This document shows positions 11,101 through 23,700 of a DNA stretch of 64,000 nucleotides, piece after piece (the first letter of the stretch is position 1; each line of letters begins with the position of its first letter). Below the pieces are notes generated by a model. That model made no database searches. It was not told where the DNA came from and was given only the letters and a program-made list of their open reading frames with translations. This stretch comes from Procambarus clarkii (lineage: Eukaryota > Arthropoda > Malacostraca > Decapoda > Cambaridae): the NCBI RefSeq assembly GCF_040958095.1, contig NC_091160.1, forward strand, positions 36,202,236 to 36,266,235, read 5' to 3'. Made by a program: the position numbers and the translations under genes.

Positions 11101-11625
11101 ATGCATGATAGAACTGATGATAGAGCCAAGACTTTTGCTCGTAAAGAGGGAATTGATTACCAACTTGGACTGCCTTTGAGCAGCCTAAGGGCAGCAATAT
11201 CCCAGAAACATCAATTATATTTCGGAGACTTGAGGCAAAGTGAAATTCACACCAGTTACTCCATCTATCATCATTCTATTATGCAGGAAGAACCGCACGT
11301 CTATAGGTCATCCAATAATGCTAGCAGACTTCTAAATGTTACCACTGCTAAGCTTAGGCTTGGCTACAAGTACCTCTGGGAGTTTGTAACATCTGCTGAT
11401 GTAGATTTGACTAAATGTAAACTCTGTCAGCAGAACTGTTCGCATACTTTGCGTCATTATATAATGGAATGTGAAAAAAATCGCGGAATTTAGAGATAAC
11501 ACCATCAAATTTTTATTTGCTTAGCTAAACGAATTAAAGGGTTCAGTTCCTGAACCGATTATGTGCCTCTGTAACCCTTTACACCACCGTCCACGGGATG
11601 GGTATGGGGTGCATAATAAAGAAAG
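11101..11625 (+). mobile_element. LINE pol C-terminal fragment with zinc-knuckle-like motif
   Basis: The 130-residue open frame (11,101-11,493) ends in KCKLCQQNCSHTLRHYIMEC. This C-x2-C...H-x4-C arrangement is typical of the region after the reverse transcriptase/RNase H part of non-LTR elements. An in-frame stop follows, then the element's 3' region TTATGTGCCTCTGTAACCCT and GATGGGTATGGGGTGCATAA, which recurs at 38,078-38,345 and on the minus strand at about 42,287. It is truncated and not a host gene. Confidence 0.7.
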
Positions 11626-11802
11626 AAATTGAATTCCTCCAACCAGGATGGAAAGAATGTTACCTGTAAATAGGGACAGGATCATAGCTTGTGTAGTTAG
11701 TGTTTATTAGTTATGCCATTAAGATAATGAGAGACTGTAGTGAGTATATTGTTTGTACTTGCTACAGAATCCTCGTCACGGCCCTTGTGGATTTGTTCAT
11801 TC

Positions 11803-12047
11803 TACATGTACCTGGTCCATCTGACTGTGTGGGGAAATTCTACATGTACCTGGTCCATCTGACTGTGTGGGGAACATTCTACATGTACCTGGTCCATCTG
11901 ACTGTGTGGGGAACATTCTACATGTACCTGGTCCATCTGACTGTGTGGGGAACATTCTACATGTACCTGGTCCATCTGACTGTGTGGGGAACATTCTACA
12001 TGTACCTGGTCCATCTGACTGTGTGGGGAACATTCTATATGTAAATG
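11803..12047. repeat. 39-bp minisatellite, array 2 (about 6 copies)
   Basis: The unit contains ACCTGGTCCATCTGACTGTG and TGGGGAACATTCTACATGT. Homology with the array at 10,111-10,322 is plain. A degenerate unit trails to about 12,080. Confidence 0.95.
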
Positions 12048-12186
12048 ATTCGCCTGTGTGGGAAAATTCTACATGTACCAACTTTCGAGAGGTGTAAGTG
12101 AAGCTGAAAATCGCCTTCAGCATTTAAAAAAGTCAGATGACCAATTATCAGAGGGTCGGAAGCTGCACAAGACTGCTGATCACTAC

Positions 12187-12505
12187 TGGTAAACATCCTG
12201 CCAGCGCTCACTAGCAGATCAGCACTTAGTTCATCACTAGGATACCAGCGCTCAGCTCTCACTAGCAGATCAGCACTTAGTTCCCACTAGGATACCAGCG
12301 CTCAGCTCTCACTAGCAGATCAGCACTTAGTTCCCACTAGGATACCAGCGCTCAGCTCTCACTAGCAGATCAGCACTTAGTTCCCACTAGGATACCAGCG
12401 CTCAGCTCTCACTAGCAGATCAGCACTCAGCTCCCACTAGGAAACCAGCACTAACCTCTCACTAGGATACCAGCGCTCAGCTCTCACTAGGAGACCAGTA
12501 AGTAA
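12187..12505. repeat. 50-bp minisatellite, about 5-6 copies
   Basis: The unit contains ACCAGCGCTCAGCTCTCACT and AGCAGATCAGCACTTAGTTC. The last units are diverged or shortened (CAGCACTCAGCTCCCACTAG). Confidence 0.92.
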
Positions 12506-13785
12506 TTATCAAAGAAGGCACCAAGCCGGGAAGTTGTACATTCAAAGCTGAATATAGTTGTACATACTAAAGCTGTGCGATGTAGCACAGCTTTATCCCT
12601 AAAAGTCTTGTAACGGTTATAAACCATGTGTCTTAAGTTTGCAACCATGTCCTGGTGGCGGACTCTATCACCCGGCTCATAGATCTAATCGGAAAACTTA
12701 ACAAAAATCTATATTCCGCCTAACCCCCAGACGATATGGAGTGCGCAAGCTGAGCAAAGCACGCTCCAGTAATGTTAAATCAACATTAATTCATGGTTAT
12801 ATAATTAACAATCTATTTCCCTAGATTTGCGACGTAGCAGCAGCAATTGGTGCTGTTGACAGCAATGCTGGACGGCAAGGTTGAGGCCCAAATGGTCAAA
12901 ATCTCGTGACGTACTGGGGGGTCGGCGCCCCCTGGGTAGAGCACAGGTGTCCTGACGTGCACTCGTCGTCTAGGGTGAACCAGGAGTCATAATTCACTCA
13001 ATGTTTATTTTATAATGATAGGAATGTTGATGTTTATGTTGTGGCCATCATGTAGGTGCAAGAATGGAAATGTTCGTTGATTATTAGAAACTTGATTTTT
13101 TTTTAACTTGAAAGCTAATTGATGTTAAGTTAATTTCATACTTTAATTTGATATTTATTTTTATTCATAAAAAGAAAGTTAAATATGGAGTTATTTTGAA
13201 TGCATTTTAGGTAGCATGTTGTGTGTGTGTGTGTCTGTACTCTCGATGCGAGGGTGACGTTGACCGCCCGTCGAGGACCCGTCAGTAAGTGTTTATTAAG
13301 ATTGTTTGCTCAGGTTATATTGTCTTGGGTTGTGTCTAGACCTGCGAGGGACACCCGTTGTCCCCGGAGCTGGTCTGAGGGACGAGACATCGCCTCACAG
13401 AGGATAACCAGCCCATAATGACGGAAGACATCAGCCGCCACTTGAAGTAGATCAGTGGGGCGCGCCTGGGTCAAAACAATATACCTAAATTTGATCTATT
13501 TTGTGTTTTTTCTTTCAAATATTTCCCAAACATGATGGCAGTAATCAATTTTCCGATTGGCGTCTATGGTGTTAACCAAGTTACATAACGCCAGTAGAGT
13601 TGTGAGAAGGCTGTGCTGGAAGATGAGGCTGGAGACGAGCAGTGTCTTAAGGTGTAGCCCTTGGCCGTGACCTTCAGCAACACTTGTCAGGTGTTGTAAC
13701 ACGAGGCCTTAACACACACAGGCTGGAGAGTGTAGACCGTGGCTGTGGCTACACCAGCCCCTCCTGCTTGTGTAGCTTGTGGCTA
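12506..13785. other. Unassigned stretch, possible 5' untranslated exon near 13,220-13,283
   Basis: No coding region is supported. A G+C-rich segment ending in CCCGTCA before a consensus GTAAGT donor (about 13,284) could be a non-coding first exon of the CPTP gene, whose first coding exon has a splice acceptor just upstream of its ATG. This is inference only. Confidence 0.25.
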
Positions 13786-13789
13786 TGGT

Positions 13790-13985
13790 GCTACACCAGC
13801 CAGAGGTTGTAGGTCATAACCTGGAGGTACACCAGCTGTAGGTTGTAGGTCATAACCTGGAGGTACACCAGCTGTAGGTTGTAGGTCATAACCTGGAGGT
13901 ACACCAGCTGTATGTTGTAGGTCATAACCTGGAGGTACACCAGCTGTAGGTTGTAGGTCATAACCTGGAGGTACACCAGCTGTAG
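13790..13985. repeat. 36-bp minisatellite, about 5 copies
   Basis: The unit is about 36 bp and contains GGTACACCAGCTGTAGGTTG and TAGGTCATAACCTGGA. Degenerate units flank it from 13,750 and to about 14,070. It is 500 bp upstream of the first CPTP coding exon. Confidence 0.92.
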
Positions 13986-14523
13986 GTTGTAGCCTTGGGC
14001 TACACCAGCTGCAGGATTTGGTTCATAGCATTGGGCTACACCAGCTGGAAGATGTAGCTTTGTGTATACCAGCTGGAGACCACCTTCAGGAGGGCTGGGA
14101 AATAACGTTATATACCATAACCAATAACAAAAATCTTAGACAGTCTGGTGTCCGGAGTACCGACCACTAGGCTTTAACATTTGAAATGACCCAAGCCCCA
14201 TGGCACAGTAGATAAATGAAGCACATGAGTACTTGTAATTAATCTAACAATTTTTTAATTCAAATGCTACTAAGAAAAATATAAAAAGTATGTTAGTAGG
14301 AGAGAGAAAACACCCTTTGTATTCCCTTTCACACTTGTTAGCATCTTGGGGAAATAATAATACAGTATAAGAAGCTGTCTTGGTCTTTTTGAAGTTTAAT
14401 TTAAGTCTTCAGTGATGGAATTTATACATCAAATATGATGTTCTTTTAGATTTGTATACAGCAGTTTTGAGCATATCCTTTATATTTTGTTGTACTGCAG
14501 GATACCTTCATCCTGAGACCAAA

Positions 14524-14798
14524 ATGTCAGCCATTCCACCACCAGTGGAACAGCAGCAGCAGCCCAATGAAGCCAGCTGCCTGGTCAACTGCCAGATAGA
14601 AGGGGCAGTAGCAGCAGTAGAAACACCAAGAGAAGAGAACAGGAGTCCATTGGAAGAGAACAGGAGTCCAATGGAAATTACCACACAAGATCTTAACTTT
14701 GATCTACAGATGGTCCTGGATGGGTTCACACAGTGTAAAGGAGAAGATGGACAGCTCTACCTGGATGGATACCTGCGTGCTTATAGTGAAGTGAACAA
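14524..14798 (+). CDS. CPTP: CPTP homologue, coding exon 1
   Basis: The exon begins at 14501 after TGTACTGCAG with the ATG at 14524. It encodes the N-terminal extension, including four consecutive Gln and the duplicated EENRSP, and then the start of the GLTP domain (FDLQMVLDGFTQC). It ends in phase 2 at the GTATGA donor. Intron 1 is 631 bp and unremarkable. Confidence 0.88.
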
Positions 14799-17700
14799 GT
14801 ATGATAAAACAGTATTTTTGTCACATTAGAGCCAAGTTAATCTTATATTCTTCATTGTTTTTGTTATAAAATTGCTGTTTAAGAAAGGTATGTTTCAGGA
14901 AGAATTTTGGTAATGGACAAAATTAGGAAATAAAACTACCACCATGATATAAACCTGCCCCTAAAAAGATGCCTCCAGGCTTTATGCTGGGTATATACGT
15001 AAGTTAATACAGTTTTATGGACATAATTCACTGCACTTGTACTCTGTGTATTCAGCTCAGTGTATGGATTTGAACATAAATTATTTTAATATTATAATTT
15101 TATGGGTTTAATACTACACAATATACATGGTGCATGGTGACATCTTTATAGCCCATGTAGTCGAGTCAAATAAGAATGGTAAATGGTTATGACATTATAC
15201 ATAAAAGTAAAGCAGTCAAGGTTTTCACAAGGTTTCCACAAGGTTTTCACAAGGTTTTTTACTCTTAAAAAGAAAGCAAGAAATCCTACCACATGAGCCA
15301 TAAAAGCATAATAAGGAAGGCTGGCATGTTGGCAGGATATCCTGTTAACACCTTGATCTGTAGGGTATATCACTGGTAGTTGAGCATGTTTGCTTTTTTT
15401 GCTGAACAAGTTTTATTTTACTTCCACAGATTCTTGAAGATCCTGGGAACAGTTTTCAACTTTGTGTCTCACGATATTCAGAAAAAGGTAAGATTGTATG
15501 AAGAGTCAAAGATAAAGTAGTTTGCATTAGATGCTAAATAATTATTATTATTAATTATTATTTATTGTTTTATTTTGTAAAATACTCTTGGCTGCATGCC
15601 ACTGGTTGCTTTACAAATTGTTGTACATTATTTATAACCATTCAGTGTACTTAAGGGATGGGGGGGATGGTATTAGAGTGTAACAACTAAAGTTAAGAGG
15701 TTTTAAGTGAGGGTCCTCAATGTTTGATGGTATGTATCTGTGCAGCTGTTAAAGAAAACTCAAGTTTTGTAATATTGTTGTCTGGCACCTCCTTGTTAAT
15801 TACCACTGTATACCAGAATGGTCTATAATTGCTGTATTCATAGACACTACTTAATAAATACTTATTTAAATTATTTTTCTGATGGGAGCCCCTACTGCTC
15901 CCTGTAGCTATCGGGCTGATATGCAATATATTATACCGGGGCATCAGTCAATGGAGTTCAGCTTACCGAGACCACGAGCCAGAACCTGGCCCCCCTCAGA
16001 GAGGCAAAGGGAGCAATTGCCTATAGAAACTCCCATGTGGTTGGGTGCATTCCATGTCTAGCATCAAACAGGGTTGGTACCTAAAAGGGCAGGCATAACA
16101 AAACAACCCCCACTTGGTAAGAAAAAGCGACCAAAAAATCAAACGTGGAGGCAGAACTCCCCTCTACAACTTGAGAAAACAAGCTAACATGCAAACGTCA
16201 CATCTCGCCACCGGCCATGAACGGTGGTGAACAACCGTGCAGCTCTCCACCCCTGGAGAGCTGCAGGGGTGGAGAGCTTCCCCTTCTTCCCTGGAAGGGG
16301 GAAGCCCAGGACCCCCCTGCACCAGCTACCCAAACCATCCAGTTCGGAGGCTGAACATCAAAAAGGCCGGCCCAGCTTTGGTTTTAGGCGCTGCTTGCTC
16401 GGTGTCAGAACCCAAGGTGTTTTCTGCGGTTCCGCCTCTTTCAGCAGATCGGTCCGGTCAGGTACCTGGCTGGTTCTGTCTTCTCTTCCGCTCTTTGCGT
16501 CTGATCTTTTTGACGCGGGTCTATCACCATTTGTATGGTGATCAGGTGGCTTCATTGATGGTGTCCCACTTGCAGGCTTCTTCTCGGCGACAGTATGAGG
16601 TTTCCTGATATTCTTTCTGCCATTTTCTTTCTCTTCGTAGGTTGTCCTCTATTTCTGATCGAGTTGTTTTGTCCTTTCTCTCTTGGCTGTGTTAGGACCG
16701 TCATTTAATGCCTAATACTGTCTCCTCGTATTGTGCGCTGCTGGCGGAGCTGCTTCAGCGTGTGGACGTCTCTTCCGCCCCATTCCGTAAGCCTTCTGGT
16801 GCTTTGTTTCACCTCTGGCCTATTAATGCACCGCCTGAGCTGTCCTGGTTCTTAGACTGGCTGCTCTTTTATCTCCCTTCTCCTCGGTTCTTGGTGGCAT
16901 TTTCGGTTCAGGACTGTCTCTCAATAGCTCTTTTTCTGTTGGTATTGGCCTCTGGGGGTCGTGTGGGGATCTTCATGCTCTCCTCCAGCGCAGGGGTTTC
17001 TGCTCCTTCGGTCCTGGTGGTAGGTTTGCTTGGTTGCAGCCGTCCACTTCTTTTCTGGCAAAGAACAAGACGGCTGCTTTCCAGAGGGACCCTTGGGTTA
17101 TTGATGCTTGATTGGTCAGGCTGGGGGTACATCATGTGTTGTGTCCGGTAGCGGCTCTTCGCCGTTAACTGCACGCCTTGGCTTCTATGGCCGGGGATGC
17201 ACCGTGGGTTGATCCGGTTTCCCACATTCCCTGTTCCAGGGCTCGGGGTCTCCCAGATTGTCCGCAGGGTTATTAATTTTAGCCAGCCTGCGATCGATCC
17301 TTGTGCCCATGATATTCGGAAGTTTGCTGCTTTGGCTGCCGTCTTCGGCAATATGTCCTGAGCTGACATTCGGGCGTAGGGATTTTGGAGGTCAAACAGG
17401 GTCCTGGGCGCACATTATCTTGTCACTGTTTCTGGTCCTAGTCATCCGTGTGTGGCTTTGGGTGGCAGATTGCAGCCAGTTGTCTTGACTTCGAGTTGAG
17501 GAGCAAGTGTCGTCCACCTTCCGGGTAAGTCCCTATTTTCCTTATCTTTGGTGATGTAGCTCCAGGGAGCCGTAGGGGCTTCCCTCAGAAAACCTGCGTT
17601 AAATGTAATGAAACACCATTTTCTGGGCGAGCCTCCCTGGCAACCCTCCCTCCTTCCCTCCGGATGGCGGTTTCATTTTCTTTTTGATGCTCAGCCTCCG

Positions 17701-20700
17701 AACTGTATGGCTTGGGTAGCAGGCACAGGGGTTACTGGGCTCCCACCCCCCTCCAGACAGGCGACACAGCAGTGAGGTGTGACATTTGCTTGTTAGCTTC
17801 TTTACTTAAGTTGTAAGGGGAGTTCTGCCTCCCTGTTCAGTTTTCGGTTGCTTTTTCATATAAAGTGGGGTTTGTTTTGTTATGCCTACCTTTCTAGGTG
17901 CCAACCCCAGTCAATGGCAGACATGGAATGCTCCCAACCACATGGGGGTTTCTATAGGCCATTGCTCCCTTTGCCTCTCGGAGGGGGGGCCCAGGTTTTG
18001 GCTTGTGGTCTTGGTAGGCTGAACTCCATCGACTGATGCCCCGGTCTAATATATCGCAAATCAGCCCAATAGCTCCAGGGAGCCTCTGGGGCTCACCCAG
18101 AAAATGGCATTTCATTACATTCAACGCTTTTTTTTTTTTTAATTTCTTAAGGCATATATGCACATTCAAAATGTGTGATTCTTGGATATTGGTAATCTTC
18201 TATTGCACTGTTAGAAAGGGATGAGTCGATATTTGCTATTTGGAGACACGATTTAGGGAGTATTTATTAAAATAGTATGGCATAGTTGCTACAAGTGTAA
18301 GCAAGTTTGAAAAAGCCCATTCAGTATGTTATATAACATAGAGAGGTCTATGAATGATGATAATCTTACAGAGCATGACTTGAGTTGTCTACGGTGGGTT
18401 AAATGCAGTGGCACCCCAAAATATGTATCCTGAGAATTGTGATAAACTATAATTCTAGCAAAATATATTATTAAAATTTTTAATGTTTATTTTTACTACT
18501 GTAGCATCTGGTGATAAAGATTTCTATTTAACAGGTAACAATTCTTCAGTGTTATTGCAAAGGTGGAGCAGGAGACTACTACTACTCAATTCAGTCCATG
18601 ATTGAATACGAAAGAGAAAACAACATCCTGACGAGCAGCGACCAACAGTCTGGGTCGAGAACTTTATTGCGACTCCACAGAGGACTTGGTGAGGAACTAC
18701 TATGGTGGACTCTACTTGGATTGTTTTCTATATTGAATTTTAAGACAATATTATGAGGAAAATAATATTGTTATTGTTTATTATTTGTAAAGTTAGATTT
18801 ACAGCAGATTTAATATTTTACTGTTTTGTAATGGCTTACTTTACTGTATCCTGACTACATTGTATCTGCATGCAAGCCGACATTGATCCTGAACTAAATC
18901 TTGTGTCATAAATCTACAATAACCAGCATATTGATCATCAATACTGCAGGTACTACACAGCAAACCTTGCAAAAAACAAACTTCAAAATAACACTTGCCT
19001 ATCAGTATTTAACCTAAATGTCGGATAACTCTGTATACATTTTAATGATACAAATGCACTACTCACAGAACTAGGTACTAAACTACCGTTCATTATATTA
19101 ACAGGAACATGGCTAAGTAAAGACCATACCCAACTTTACAACTTAACTGGTTATAAAGCCATTCACATTGTAGGGCAAATAAAAAAAAAAGAGGTGGCAT
19201 AGCTATCTATTACCAAAATATCTTCATTTGCACTAGTGTCATTAGTGAGAGACGACTAATGTGAATATACCTTTGCTCAATTCTCGATTAAATCCCTTAA
19301 ATCCTCTCTGATTATTGGAGCTATCAATAGATTTCCCAATACTAATACAACTGCATTTTCAGATAACCTAAGGAATCTAATCATAAACAACAAGCTCAAC
19401 AAAAATCACATCATTCTAGGAGGTGACTTCAATATTGACCTGTCAACAAAATAGCCCTCAAGTCAACTATTTCCTAAAGAGCATGAACTCCTGTATGCTA
19501 ATCCCCACAATCACCAAGCCCACCCGAAGCACTCAAACATCCTCTACTACCTTGGACCACATATGGACTAACATAACAGCTCCCCTTGCATCTGGTATAA
19601 TCACTGACAAAACAAGTGACCACTATCCTACCCAGCCTTGGTTTTAGGTGCTGCTTGCTTGGTGTCCGAACCTGAGGGTCTTCCCGCGGCTCCGTCTCTT
19701 TCAGCAGATCGGTCCGGTCCGGTACGTGGCTGGTTCAATCTTCTTTGATCTTCGTGTCTGGTCTTTTTGACACGGGGTTATCACCACTTGTATGGTGATC
19801 AGGTGGCTTCGTTGATGGTGTCTCACCTGCTGGTTTCATCTTGGCAGCAGTATGAAGTTTCCTGGCGGTCCTTTCGGCACTTTTTATCTCTTCATAGGTT
19901 GTCTTCGATTTCGGATCGGGGTGTTTTCCCCTTTCTCTCTTGGTTGTTTCAGGACCGTCATCTTATGCTGAATATATTGTCTCGTATCATTCGGCGCTGG
20001 TGGAGCCACAGCTTGCATTCGGGGGCGGATGTCACTTCTGCTCCATTCTGCAAGCTTTCTCAGGCGTTGTTTCAGCTCCGGTCTGCTCATACGCCGCCTG
20101 AGCCATCCTGGTCGTTGGATCGAATGCTCTCTTCTCCTCGGTTTGTAGTGACCCCTTTGGTTCAGGACTGTTTTTCTAAGATTTTTCTTGTTGATAACCT
20201 CAACAAGGGGGTTGGGTCGGGGAGCTTCATGCTCTCCTCCGGTACAGGGGTTTCTGCTCTTTTGGTCCTGGTGGTCGGTTTGTTTGTTTGCAGCTGTCTC
20301 CTTTTTTATCCCGTGAAGAATGAGACTACTGCTTTCCGGAGGGGTCCTTGGGTTGTTGATGCTTAGTTGGTTTGGCCGGGGGTGCATCATGTTTTCTGTC
20401 TGGTTGCAGCTTTTCGCTGTTACTTGCGTGCCACGGCCTCCATGGCAGGGGATGCGCTTTGGGTTGACCAGATTTTCCTTCTTCCCTGTTCCGGAGACGC
20501 AGGTTTTCCAGGTCGTCCAGAGGATTGTTTGGTCCAGCCAGCCTGCGGTCTATCCCCGTGGCCACGACGTTCAAAAGTTTGCCGCTTTGTCTGCTGTTTT
20601 TGGTACTATGTCTTTGGCTGACATTCGGGCATGGGGTTTTTGGAGATCGAACAGGGTCCTGGCCGCATGGTACCTAGTTCATGTTTTTGGCCCCTCTCGG

Positions 20701-23700
20701 GCATGTGTAGCTTTGGGTAGCAGGGTGCGGCCAGTTGTCTCGACTTCGAGTTGAGGAGTGAGTGGCGGCCGCCTCCCGGGATAAGTTCCTCTTTTTACTT
20801 TATCTTTGGTTAGGTAGCTCCAGGGAGCCGGAGGGGTTCTGCACAGAAAAGCAGTGTTAAATGTAATGAAACACCATTTTCTGGGTGAGACCCAGCAGCT
20901 CCCCGGCATCCCTCCCTCCCTCTGGTCAGCAGTTTTTTGTGTTTTTGATATTCAGCCTCGGAACTGGGATTGGGCAGCCGGTGCAAGGGGTCTGGGGCTC
21001 ACTCTTTGTCCTCCCAGGGAGAGGGGGAGCTGCGCAGACAGCGGCATGGCGGCTGTTGTGACGTCATGCTTGTTTGCTTGTTTTCTGTTTGGGGAGTTCT
21101 GCCTGCTCGTTCAGCTTTCAGTTTGCAATTTTTAACCAGCTGTAGTTTGTTTTGGAATTCCTGCCTTTCTGGGTGATTGACCTGGGAAATGGCAGACATA
21201 GACTGCTTCCAACTACATGGGGGGTGTCTATAGGCCATTGCTCCTCGTGCCTCTCTGAGGGGGCCAGGTTCTGGCTAGTGGTACCTGGTAAGCTAGAACT
21301 CCATTGATTGACTGTTGCCACAGTCTGATATATACACATCAGCCTGGTATAGCTCCGGGGAGCCTCTGGGTCTCACCCAGAAAATGGAGTTTCATTACAT
21401 TCAACTTATTGAGGGACATGTATGTTCTTGATTAAAATGCTATCAATAAATACTTTTCATTTCAGAGTTCATTGCTGGGTTTTTTTCTGAAATTCACAAA
21501 GCCTCAGATGAGAGTGGATTGGGTAGCACAGCCTCCGAGTTGTACGGGCGCACGCTGGCCAAATACCATAACTGGGTTCTGGCCAAAACGGCAAGTGCTC
21601 TTCTCTTTATGATGCCAAATAAGCAAACCATAATTGAACGGGTAAGTTTTTATCCCAGTGTATCTTCTTCTTAACATAACTGCAGGTCTTAATGCTTAAA
21701 CTTTAAACACAAAAATTAAACTTTCGGCTGGTCTGTTAGCCAAACTTTGAATCTCTTCATATTAAGAAATGACACTTATTCAGAACTATTATAAATACTA
21801 CCCAAGTTAAAGATGTGAAATGGCTTCCCTTTGGTTAATTCTGGTATTTTGGTATACTATTGTTGGAGAAAGGAAACCTAACAGGCTTATCAAAGGCAAC
21901 CCCCGCCCACTTCCAAAAGTGAGGCTGACTGCCTGATCACCCACCCAGTAACTGGCAAAACCCAGCATTGCTTAGTCTGACTGACTGGGTGATGTGTACA
22001 TCATCCACTGCGTCATAACCTTTATCATGGAGAATTGTTCCATTAGAGTTGCATTATTAAGGCCGAGACACCAGTGAGTGTAATGTGACATTCATTGGTG
22101 GTGAGAAAGGAGAAGTGACCTGATGCCTCTCCATCGCAAATAATAAGTTCATAGGTACAGTATTTTACATTAATATTTATGCCTTAGTTTATTAGATTTT
22201 GAAATCATCAGTAGTAATGGCTAGTTAGGTTCAAGATGGGCAAATAAATAAGTAGAAAATGGAATAACACAGACACATTAACAGATTGTGACGTGAAACA
22301 GTATTGCAGCTATACTGGGCAGGTGTAATGTGGCTCTCACTTCTCATCAAAGAAAAAGTGCTGTTTTGGCCCTTGGCAGTGTGAAAATTGCACAGGATAG
22401 AAAGAATAATCAAATAAAAATTAACAAAGTTTACTATAATCTTAAACATTAATAAAAGTGAAAAAATGATACCTGAAAATACTTGATCATATGACAAAAC
22501 ACAAGAATGAAAAAATACAAATTGAAGGTGAACTGTCGATACTGTATGTATAATCAACACCAACAATTGCACACGACAAAGCCGGAAGCAAACGACGAGT
22601 GAAGGCTGAGTGTTGATCCCAGAGCACCAGAAGAGACTGACAGGTGTGTGGGGTCAGGAGTTTATATACCCCCTGCTGGTGACGTCACAGCCTTTGTCAC
22701 CGAGGTCTGGAATGGGAGGCCGGCAGCGTAACTGCTAGTTAGCTACAGGTGACGAGCTTGATGTCGGATGCCGGCAGGTGCACCTGGCTGGGGGTTCAGA
22801 GCTGGGTGGAGGGTGACTGATAGAGTATCCCAGACATGTCTGGAATGTCTGGTTTTTGCTGTCGTATAGGTGAAATGCAGAGTGATATAATTACATGACA
22901 AGATAAAATATATTATAATAATAAATACTTATTTCTACACACAGTAGACTGATCAATTGCAGTCACACAAATTCTACAACTGCATCTGACTCAGGTTATT
23001 TACATATTCTGTCTATTTTTTATTGACATTTTGCAGATTATCCCAATTGCAACTATTTTAATATAGATTATTTTTGTTTTCCTTTACAAAATATCTCATT
23101 GTATATTACAGTACTTGAAACCTAAAATACTTGTGTAGTATCATTCCTCCACCCAACATGAGCTCATACTACCCACACCTTCATCCACATTCAAACTCCA
23201 ACCAAACACACTACACCCAAATTCATATCCCATACACGAGTAACCACCACCAGCCATATGCCAACCCGTCATCATGTGCCTGCACCACCTGCACCCTTAC
23301 ATCCTCTCACATTCCTGCTAGCACCAACCCTGCCCACCCACCAAATGCCCATACCATCCATACCCACACATTCATCTAAATCCCCTCTCCCCATCTGTAC
23401 CAACATTCAAACCAAGATCACCACTCCTAATCAAACTTCAATATACAAGCATCCATATATCTATGGTGACATAAACAAAAAAGATTGAACTGAAAAATAG
23501 TATATGTTAAGGGAGCCAAGTGGTGATGAAAACAGTTGAGAGACTAGCACATGGCATTAGTATGAATGTTTCCAAAGGTAATGCCTTCAATGGGGCAGGT
23601 ACAATGCTAGTGATGCCATGTGGAACCAAAGACAACCAGTTTACTACTTGCAATAACATACTGTATCTTGAGCTTGGAGATGCAGTATCTTAAGCCAAGA

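Noticed and set aside
11101-11493. 130-aa open frame with a Cys/His motif as a host zinc-finger gene
   Set aside because: The motif and following 3' sequence match a LINE polymerase tail that recurs in the window.
13221-13418. 65-aa open frame as a coding exon
   Set aside because: It starts in a GT microsatellite and its composition and product are unremarkable. Only the donor site is interesting, and it is noted separately.
19767-20366. 199-aa open frame as a host gene inside CPTP intron 3
   Set aside because: It is part of the tyrosine-recombinase remnant; a parallel copy lies in intron 2.
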